Below, piece after piece: positions 56,831-64,000 of a stretch of DNA of 64,000 nt. The position numbers were made by a program, and so were the translations under genes. Under the pieces are notes generated by a model. That model was not told the DNA's origin. It ran no database searches and worked only from the letters and a program-made list of their open reading frames with translations. How positions within the stretch are numbered: the stretch's first letter is position 1; each line of letters begins with the position of its first letter. The DNA is taken from NCBI GenBank assembly GCA_035578155.1, contig JAPWDM010000022.1, forward strand, positions 2,977,076 to 3,041,075. The letters are read 5' to 3'. This DNA comes from Brachynemurus nebulosus (taxonomy: Eukaryota; Arthropoda; Insecta; Neuroptera; Myrmeleontidae).

Positions 56831-57062
56831 CAGGGCCAGCTTAACCAATAGGCCAACCTTGGCCATGGCCTAGGGGCGGGAGATTTTTAAAACAGGGCGA
56901 CAAAATTTTTAATTGACGTTTTTTTTTTGCTCGTCACTTATTTTTTAAGAGAAAGTTTGAAAAAAAAGTAGGAAAAATTAAGATTTTTTTCTTTTCAAAC
57001 GAAAGGTAGGGGCGGCATTTTTCAAGGGGCCTAGGGCGACACTCAGGGTTAATCCAGTCCTG
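56831..57062. mobile_element. hAT-type MITE
   Basis: CAGGGCCAGCTTAACC at 56831 is mirrored by GGTTAATCCAGTCCTG ending at 57062. Flanks GCTCTGGC and GCTCTGGT form a 7-of-8 target duplication. The interior (GGGGCCTAGGGCGACACTC) is like the element at 22947. Confidence 0.7.
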
Positions 57063-57070
57063 GCTCTGGT

Positions 57071-57950
57071 CCACGATTTTTCACCCATGTAAAATGGTCA
57101 GAATTATGGGCCCAATTATTTTTAAGTCAGATATTCCGTATATCTATGTGAAATAAGTTATTTGCCAGTAATTGGCGTCGTTCATCAAACGATTCTAAAG
57201 TAAAGATGTCGCCGGAAGTATTTGTCTCGTTCCCGTCCACTTCCAAAATTAATTTGCTATTCCCACCCGCTCATACTGATTCAGTTTTACAATGTATTTT
57301 TTTTTTTTTTTATGAAGGATAAATGTAAAGTAAGGACATTAAAAATATTTAAAAACCACCATATTAAATTTATAATCGTAGTTAATTATATTAGTGATTT
57401 TATTGTTTTCTCGATAAAAATTTTATAAAAATTATACGAAATTTTTATTTAAAAACAACTGCTGAAATCTGTACCTGTTCTCAAAATGTTAAACGTTCAT
57501 CCGCCCTAACTATATACATGAATTTAAAACAGATAATATTTAACTGAGTAGAAACAACTTAATAAAATCAATTTTGGTTTTCTATAGATTTAATTAATTA
57601 GTATTCAGTGCATCACTTTTCCTTTTAGATTTACTCTTCCTGTAAAAGATATGGTACATGCTTAATATGTAATATTCATATATTTTTACGTCCGATAATA
57701 ATCAGTAGAAAATAATTAATTAATACAAGTTATACAGAAATCATTTGCTAAAAATCTTAGTCCCCTTTTATGAAACTAATAAATCCGTGAATTGATTATA
57801 CATATTGTAAGGCATGTTATTGATAGTATTTTACGTACCTATTCGATTGAACTGATTTTCACTCAATTTAAATTTTTTAGAATAATAACAAATTTTATCT
57901 AAACCCTTACAAACCTCCGCTGATTAGATTACAAAGACTTTTTTACGTTC
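57071..57950. other. AT-rich DNA without a recognisable gene
   Basis: The frame at 57222-57428 has no ATG-led domain. Confidence 0.5.
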
Positions 57951-57954
57951 TCTC

Positions 57955-58262
57955 TTTGAGTGTTTTCCATTTAGAAAACACAGACGGCTGTGTTTGTGTA
58001 ACACAGTTCATAAGGGAAAAGTAAGAAAAAGTAATGGCAACCTTTTAGTGATTTTTGTACTTTTTTCCACAATCTATTTTATTGCAAAACGAACCCTTTA
58101 ACTGCTTTTAACTAAATTATATATGTAATTGTGAACCATAGAAGGTATACCAAGCAGATTGAATCATTTTTTTAAAAATCTAGTAACTTTGTCTATGCTG
58201 CCGAAACTGTGTGACACAGTGTCATGCACTGTGTAATGTTTTCTAAATGGATAACGCTCTTT
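57955..58262. repeat. Inverted repeat, probable MITE
   Basis: TTTCCATTTAGAAAACA near 57963 is mirrored by TGTTTTCTAAATGGATAACG near 58237. GTGTAACACAGTT and AACTGTGTGACACAGTG continue the arms. Confidence 0.6.
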
Positions 58263-58940
58263 ATGTATTTGAGTTTTAAGATTTACATATTATTTTGTTT
58301 TGAACTGAAACTTCTTTAGCAAAGGTAATAAATCAGAAACATTTAATATAAAAATTCCAATGAAATGAATGATTGGTTGACTAGATTGCTATAAGTTTAG
58401 TATTTTTTATTGTTCAACTTATTTAACTTGTCTACAGTATTCTTGATGTTTATATTATTACAAGATAGAAATACATACGTATTATACAAATCATGTGCGT
58501 ATCACTCGATTTCTATGCCAGTTGGATTTATACCTACATGTTCTACCTAATACAACTTTTAATTTCATCACCAAAGGCACGAATCTTTACGTTGCCAGTC
58601 TTCAACTAATAGACTTTATAGATTAAAATTTTAAATTGATTTAAAGCAAATTCTTCCTGCCTTCTAAACTTTTTTTTATGCTTCCTAAACTTATTAAAAG
58701 TTAAGGGTTTACGGGTAGTCAGCAGTGTGAAAAAATTGAGTATTTTAAATAATTTTTGTTATAGTAGTTTAAACTATTTTATAAAACAAATAATACAGGG
58801 TTATTATATTATGTTGTAATTTTATTTTACAAATATTAAAAGAAAAAAATATTTATTCTAAACTACATTATCGCCATATTTGTTGGACTCAGTCGTTTTT
58901 TGCGGTGAGCATCACAACATTTTATTGGTCCATTTAAAAT
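58263..58940. other. AT-rich DNA without a recognisable gene
   Basis: Nothing could be supported. Confidence 0.5.
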
Positions 58941-59171
58941 CAATCAAATAAAAAAAATCATTAGTTTAATAGGTAATCTAGTGCCCGATTGAAGGATTTC
59001 TTTAACACAAAATTTGTATTTTTTATAAACAATAAACTATTGAATTTTTCCTTGAAAATCCAAAAATAAATTATCAGACGCTGCCATTTTGTATATTTTC
59101 ACAAGAAAATAAAAAGCTTCGATCGGGCACTAGATTAACTATTAAACTAACGATTTTTTTTTTATTTGACT
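58941..59171. mobile_element. Hairpin MITE 1 upstream of the FAM89 exon
   Basis: ATTAGTTTAATAGGTAATCT, AGTGCCCGAT on the left are mirrored by ATCGGGCACTAGATTAACTA and TTAAACTAACGAT on the right, arms about 55 bases. Confidence 0.75.
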
Positions 59172-59184
59172 GATTTTATAGTAC

Positions 59185-59339
59185 AAGATCCCGCAGCTGA
59201 TTTCTGCAGGTATTAAAGGTACTTACGGCTAATTTTCGATAGGCAACCCGGAAGTAATGTATTACATTGCCATTAAGGATTCATTTAAATTAAGTTTCAT
59301 TAAAAAAAAAATACCTGCAGAAATCATCTGCGGGATCTT
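59185..59339. mobile_element. Hairpin MITE 2 upstream of the FAM89 exon
   Basis: AAGATCCCGCAGCTGATTTC at 59185 is mirrored by AAATCATCTGCGGGATCTT ending at 59339, with TGCAGGTATT inside. Confidence 0.75.
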
Positions 59340-59429
59340 AGACTATTAGATGAACCAGTAGACTATTATGATACGTCACCGTAAAACACGACTTGTGTCA
59401 TGGAGTGCAACAAACATGGCGATGACTTG

Positions 59430-59637
59430 CCTCGTGTTCGATTTGTGGTATAAAAAATCCCAGTGCATTTTCGCATTTGCATTACTAAACCGCGCGAACA
59501 TATTAGCAAAAATTTAAATATATAACGTCTACAAGTTTCCAAATATGGTAGTAAACATCAAATAATTTGAATTCTTGTTTGCGCGGTTTAATAGTGCACA
59601 TACGCGGGAATTTTTTATACCACGAATCGAACAGGGC
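59430..59637. mobile_element. Hairpin MITE 3 upstream of the FAM89 exon
   Basis: TCGTGTTCGATTTGTGGTAT and AAAAAATCCC, then TACTAAACCGCGCGAAC, are mirrored by TTTGCGCGGTTTAATAG and GGGAATTTTTTATACCACGA. The frame at 59567-59794 starts in it and is not coding. Confidence 0.7.
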
Positions 59638-59910
59638 CTTGGTCTACAATAATTTTTTTTTTAATTTTTGTCAAATAAAGTTAAAACATAATAAAATAAT
59701 TCTCTATTATTTATTTTATAAAATAAATTCAACTACTGTCAAAAAAAAGTTATTTAAAATACTCAATTTTTCACACCACTTACTATACCCGTAACCCCTT
59801 AGTAATAATTACTTTTTTTTTTAAAGTAGTGAATAATGGAATAAAAATAAATAACTGTTAATATAAAAAGATATGTATACTAATTTTATTTTTTCTTTTT
59901 CATTTTACAG

Positions 59911-60183
59911 TTTGGATTACGTCAATTAGATTTATCGCTTCTGTCACAATTATGGTCTTTAAATGAATCTATACAAGACTTCCGTCAATTGTTACAAGAG
60001 CAAGAAGAGAATGGCGCCCTCTCACCTCCATCGCCATCACCATCACCGTCGTCGGATGGCGATGACATTGATGAATTTTATTCACCGGCCCCAGTACGAT
60101 ATCGACCTGCGCCACCACCGCCTCCCTTGAGGAAAACTAGTAATAGTTCATCAGCAACGTCTAGTGAATATGGAACAGTTTAA
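59911..60183 (+). CDS. FAM89: FAM89 (LRAP25) family protein, terminal exon
   Basis: A strong acceptor (TTTTTTCTTTTTCATTTTACAG) ends at 59910 and the frame is open from the first base. It begins FGLRQLDLSLLSQLWSLNES and IQDFRQLLQEQEENG, the signature leucine-rich helix of FAM89A/B (vertebrate GLRQLDMSLLCQLWxLYESI). It is followed by a divergent tail with SPSPSPSS, an acidic DGDDIDEFYSP patch, a proline run PAPPPPPLRKTS and SSEYGTV before the stop. In vertebrates FAM89B (LRAP25) is an adaptor that brings MRCK kinase to LIMK1 at the cell's leading edge; I infer a related role. The proline-rich tail could bind SH3 or WW domains, and the last residues look like a PDZ ligand. The upstream exon was not found in the window. 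ATTAAA signals lie at 60369 and 60381. Confidence 0.85.
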   Translation, partial: FGLRQLDLSLLSQLWSLNESIQDFRQLLQEQEENGALSPPSPSPSPSSDGDDIDEFYSPAPVRYRPAPPPPPLRKTSNSSSATSSEYGTV

Positions 60184-60640
60184 ACAAAAATTTGTAGAGA
60201 CAATTGATTAATTAGTTCATTTAATAATTTGTAGTGTTATGCCAATCAGCAGTTTATTGTAAAATTAATGAAATGATGAATGAAAATATGTAAAAAGTTT
60301 ATTTATATTATGATTATCTAAACAAAAAGATATTTAAGCTATTGAAATGTTTAGTGCTTATTTAAATTATTAAATTTTTAATTAAAGATTTGTAAATCTT
60401 TTACAGTAGTTAAATCATAAGACCTGAGACTTGAAAAATAGACATATGTAATTCAATTTTACGCAATTGTTTCACAGTCAAGCATAATAGATTTAAAATG
60501 TTTAGTTCATTTTTTTCCTTACTTTACAGACCCCTATTAAAAGAGTGATACTTTTTTCTAACCTTTCTTTTGAACGTAATCAAGAATCGGGTTCTTGTAA
60601 TATCCACATATGCAAGTTAATGATCATAAATACAAAAAGA
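60184..60640 (+). other. Probable FAM89 3' untranslated region and flank
   Basis: AT-rich, no frame. ATTAAA variants at 60369-60374 and 60381-60386 could serve as poly(A) signals; no AATAAA was seen before the next repeat. Confidence 0.45.
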
Positions 60641-61030
60641 TACCCCTGTCGCAGCATCCTGCATAACATAGCGAATTTCCGTTTGGAAAAATCCGTTTTT
60701 CTGTGATTTTTCACCCTTCTAAGTGATTTTTCCTCCTCTTTCTAAGGGTGTAAATAAATGTCGCAAAAATGTTTTAACTTGAGACAATTTTGGCAAAAAA
60801 CTAATTTTTTTCACGAAAAATGACCAAAAAAACCATGTTCCATCCGACATGGCTGGCCAACGAACTTGTCCAACGGTATGGGACTAAATACAAATATATA
60901 AAATTTAGTGAATATTATTTTCGGTTTCTAGGGACCTCAAAACAAATTTCTGCCATAGTCTCGAGCTCAAGTCGTGTCATGACAGTGGCTGTAATAGCTG
61001 AATTCCATTCTGGAAATTCGCTAAAACCAT
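60641..61030 (+). mobile_element. (TA)n-carrying interspersed element, copy 5, unexpanded
   Basis: TACCCCTGTCGCAGCATCCT, GCATAACATAGCGAATTTCC, CATCCGACATGGCTGGCCAA, AAATTTAGTGAATATTATTT, GGACCTCAAAACAAATTTCT and GGAAATTCGCTAAAA occur in order. At the site of the (TA)n tract there is only ACAAATATATAAAA. The frame at 60820-61062 is read from this repeat. Confidence 0.7.
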
Positions 61031-61129
61031 CTATAAAACCTATAAGTCTAGCAAGTACTTAACACATTCATATTTTTTGTATATATCAACATCTAAAAAT
61101 ATTTCAGTCCCTTTTTGACAATCCTGCCA

Positions 61130-61385
61130 GAACTAAAACACTTTTTTAAACTTTTTTTATTGTTAAAATAAAAACGTTCTTTTAAAGACGGTTAAAATTA
61201 CTATATTTTACATTAAAATATCGACACAATAACCCCTTAGTTAATTACTCCTAGACTGGATGCTAGAAAATTGAAAAAAAAACAGGTCATATAGATTTTT
61301 TATTTAGATTTAATTTGTTATGATTGAGTTACAAAATTCAAAAGAATATTTTAAAAATGTGTGTATTCGCTATGAGCTTTTGCCT
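61130..61385 (+). repeat. Dispersed repeat family, copy B left part
   Basis: Matches 12930-13160 (TAAAGACGGTTAAAATTAC, ATAGATTTTTTATTTAGATT, AAAGAATATTTTAAAAATGT). Confidence 0.65.
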
Positions 61386-61489
61386 GAAGGGAATCTAGCT
61401 CCTCAAAATCGGCTCCAGCGCTCAAGATGGACAAATATATCAGTTTATCAGGACGGCATTTGTACATAATTTTAATATTTCCTTTAAGA

Positions 61490-61625
61490 AATAGGCTGGA
61501 GTTCCAAAAACCGCATACCTCCGATTGAGCTGAAATTTGGTATACACACTCTCTTTGGCTTAAGAAGTTACCCTCTCGACGGATTTTTGGCGACGCGGAC
61601 CGGAAGTGTATTTTTCAACCCTCCG
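61490..61625 (-). repeat. Inverted unit of the 136-bp tandem repeat
   Basis: The reverse complement of the 63.4-kb unit: GGAGTTCCAAAAACCGCATA, CCTCCGATTGAGCTGAAATT, TGGTATACACACTCT, AAGAAGTTACCCTC. Confidence 0.7.
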
Positions 61626-61980
61626 AATATCTAAATCTAGGGGTTACTATAAGATGGTTTCCGTTACCATGGTAACAAAAATTAAAGATAGATTCTTATA
61701 GAACTTGGTAAGTAGAGCAAAAAAGGAAGAATACAATTTTTTGATATCTTGCTTCGTTTTCGATATATGACGTGTTAAAGTTCTAAAACTTACTATATTG
61801 AATAGATAGATAATGTATTATACATCTTTTACATACTACATATGTATTGTACCAGTGTATACCCATTTAGTATAAACTTTATATGTATGTTAGCTTATTT
61901 TAAATATAATATTTTTAATGGTATATTACGGTTTTTTGTGATAGAAGTAAGTGGAAAATGAATGGGAGAACATTCAAACT
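61626..61980. other. AT-rich DNA without a recognisable gene
   Basis: Nothing could be supported. Confidence 0.5.
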
Positions 61981-61981
61981 T

Positions 61982-62084
61982 TGAAACCTCATTTTCGGGC
62001 AAAGGATAATTAAATAATATTGAGGTAATTACAAGGCAGGAGCCCCATTTGTTAATAATTACCCTTTGCCCGGAAATGAAATTT
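61982..62084. mobile_element. Palindromic MITE (CGGGCAAAGGATAATTA), copy 1
   Basis: CGGGCAAAGGATAATTA at 61996 is mirrored by TAATTACCCTTTGCCCG ending at 62072. Flanking TTGAAACCTCATTT / GAAATGAAATTTCAA extends the palindrome. Confidence 0.7.
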
Positions 62085-62935
62085 CAATTGTAAACTAACC
62101 TAACCTTAACTAACCCCACTATCTGGTTTTTATATCAAAGTCGAAGTATATTGTCAACACTAACTAAACTAACCTAACCTCGGGCAAAGGGTAACCTTAA
62201 CTAACCTCACCACCTAATTTTTATATCAAAGTCGAAGTATATTGTCAAAACTAACTAAACTAACCTCACCACCTAGTTTTTAGGTCATCTACTATTTGAT
62301 CGTAAAAAATAATGTTTCTCAGGTTCAGCCTTTTAAATAGTTTAAAAATTACGTCCAATATACGCTATAAGTAGTATATAATATAAAAACTAGGTGATGA
62401 GGTTAGTTAAGGTTAGGTTAGTTTAGTTGGTTTGACAATATACTTCAATTTTGATATAAAAACTAGGTGGTGAGGTTAGTTAAGGTTACCCTTTGGCCGA
62501 AGGTTAGGTTAGTTTAGTTAGTGTTGACAATATACTTCGACTTTGATATAAAAACCAGATGGTGAGGTTAGTTAAGGTTAGGTTAGGATAGTTTCGGTTA
62601 CTTTACCATTGAAATCTCATTTCCGGGCAAAGGGTAATTAAATAATATTTAGGTAATTACAAGGCAGGAGCCCCATTTGTAAATAATTACCCTTTGCCCG
62701 ACGTTTCAGTAATGAACTAACCAAAACTAACGTAACTTAACCTTAATTAACCTCACCATCAATTTTTTATATCAAAGTTCAAGTATATTGTCAAAACTAA
62801 CTAAACTAACCTAACCTTAACTAACCTCACCACCTAGTTTTTATATCAAAGTCCAAGTATATTGCCAAAATCAACTAAACTAACCTAACCTTAACTAACC
62901 TCACCACCTAGTTTTGCGTTAAAAGATACATTTCC
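62085..62935. repeat. AACCTAACC-rich flip-flop tandem array
   Basis: A unit of about 70-75 bases with AACTAAACTAACCTAACCTT, AACTAACCTCACCACCTAGT and ATATCAAAGTCGAAGTATAT is repeated forward (62090-62290), inverted (62380-62600) and forward again (62720-62920). The second palindromic MITE lies in it at 62624-62700. Confidence 0.8.
62624..62700. mobile_element. Palindromic MITE, copy 2
   Basis: CGGGCAAAGGGTAATTA is mirrored by TAATTACCCTTTGCCCG, 77 bases like copy 1 and nearly identical (TAAATAATATT.AGGTAATT inside). Confidence 0.7.
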
Positions 62936-63059
62936 GGTTCGAGTTGTCAAAAATTCATTCAGAGAACACTTTTTGAATTATGAAAAATATATTTAAAAAA
63001 ATTTTGTTTAATTGGACGTATCCAATAGTATATTTATTTACATCTACTATACTACTTGC

Positions 63060-63475
63060 TATTTTAGACCCTTAAAAGTACAACTTCCGATTCACGTCAC
63101 CAAGAATCCGCTTAGGGGTTAACTTCTTAAGCCAAAAAGAGTATGTATACCGAATTTCAACTCAATCGGAGGTAAGCGATTATACTACTTTTTGCTATTT
63201 TAGATTCTCAAAAGTATAACTTCCGGTCCGAGTCACCAAAAATCCGTCTAGGAGGTAACTTCTTGAGCCAAAAAGAGTATGTATACCAAATTTGAGCTCA
63301 ATCGGAGATATGCGATTATACTACTTTTTGCTACTTTAGATCCTCAAAAGTATAACTTCCGGTCCGTGTCGCCAAAAATCCATCTAGGGGGTAACTTCTT
63401 AAGCCAAAGAGAGTGTGTATACCGAATTTCAGCTCAATCAGAGGTATGCGGTTTTCGGAACTCCAGCCAAGAAAT
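63060..63475 (+). repeat. 136-bp tandem repeat, three units
   Basis: GCCAAAAAGAGTATGTATAC at 63131 recurs at 63267 and, slightly changed, at 63403. TATAACTTCCGGTCCG, GTAACTTCTT and CAATCGGAG.TA recur in step. The inverse of one unit is at 61490-61625. Frames at 63279 and 63415 are by-products. Confidence 0.8.
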
Positions 63476-63784
63476 ATTATTTTTGTTTAAATACTTGTTT
63501 GATTTTTTCAAGGTTAGTACTTATTACGATTTCTGTTTGCCAGATTCTACAAAATAAAAAAAAATCATTCAAACGTCATTTTATTTTGAAATTTTCAACA
63601 AAAATATCATAAAAGTTACCTAGCTTATATGCTTTTTCTGGGTTATTTATTGAAAAATATTCTATTTTCAGACATTTTTTAGGTAAAATGAGCAGATGTA
63701 TGGCTTTTATTAAACAAATTTCAGCTTTTTAATGTATTTCCGTCTTAAGATATTTAATATTTCCAAAAATATATGATAAAATAT

Positions 63785-63965
63785 GTCAAAATTTAAAATT
63801 ATTTTTTTGTTGACAAAAAAAAAAAAAATGAATGTGTAAAATTATTTACAACTAGAATGCTCTGTTTATAAATTCTAATCATAACTGTGTTGTCAATTGG
63901 ATAGAAAATTGCGTTAAAATATTATTGTTTCAATATGATTTAACGTAATTTTTATGCGGTTGTAT
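63785..63965 (+). repeat. Dispersed repeat family, copy B right part
   Basis: Matches 13500-13690: TAGAATGCTCTG, TTCTAATCATAACTGTGTTG, AATATGATTTAACGTAATTT. Confidence 0.7.
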
Positions 63966-64000
63966 GGTCTATTTCAGTTAAATTTAACCATGCTTCGTAA

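Noticed and set aside
62085..62935. Possible telomere
   Set aside because: TTAGG-like motifs are interspersed with 50 bases of other sequence and change orientation; not a simple terminal array.

Overview
The window is AT-rich, intron-bearing animal DNA, most likely from an insect or other arthropod with a large repeat-filled genome. The signs are GT-AG introns, polypyrimidine splice acceptors, AATAAA/ATTAAA signals, many long (TA)n tracts, an AACCTAACC-rich array, and piggyBac-, hAT-, PIF/Harbinger-, pogo- and Polinton-type mobile DNA. I cannot name the species. No bacterial genes, tRNA, rRNA or CRISPR were seen.

Host coding sequence is scarce. The clearest is the last exon of a FAM89 (LRAP25) family gene at 59911-60183 (+). 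Two exons of a DUF4806-type protein lie at 31310-31937 (+), with a (TA)n tract in their intron. A weak candidate exon lies at 30516-30711 (-). Almost everything else is nested mobile DNA.

Layout. 1-4494: AT-rich DNA with MITE ends. 4495-20543: a 16-kb interval bounded by hAT-like inverted ends and an 8-bp target duplication (CTAGATAC). It holds a second hAT-like insertion (7669-15209, duplication ATAAAATG), which itself holds a piggyBac-type MITE (7839-8124, TTAA). It also holds a 120-bp minisatellite, a pogo-like element and a palindromic PIF/Harbinger element coding a MADF-domain protein twice (16474-19347). 20552-28930: TTAA hairpins, hAT MITEs and the first of two 1,975-bp palindromic TTAA elements with a SWIM zinc-finger protein end (24440-26414). 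29280-33540: the DUF4806 exons between inverted repeats, then a hAT transposase relic. 34026-42606: an 8.6-kb Polinton/Maverick-like element with 2.5-kb terminal inverted repeats, a 6-bp target duplication (TTTCAA) and small intact genes, three of the four gene types with TATA boxes. 42607-46451: palindromes with (TA)n centres and nested TTAA elements. 46648-48623: second SWIM element. 49726-51991: a 2.3-kb palindrome with a (TA)n tract in each arm. 52-59.9 kb: lower repeat density, tandem duplications and small hairpin MITEs. 60.6-64 kb: more repeats, including an AACCTAACC-rich flip-flop array.

The recurring theme is long, near-perfect inverted duplication of mobile elements, so that a gene or gene end lies in both arms. 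The most interesting object is the Polinton-like element. It has no polymerase, integrase or capsid gene visible, but it carries two tandem copies of a protein built from four CxxC...CxC zinc-knuckle modules, an OB-fold-like protein, a DEDD/RNase-H-like protein and a duplicated 58-residue protein. Element boundaries come from reading inverted ends and target duplications by eye; family names rest on motifs and memory, not on searches.
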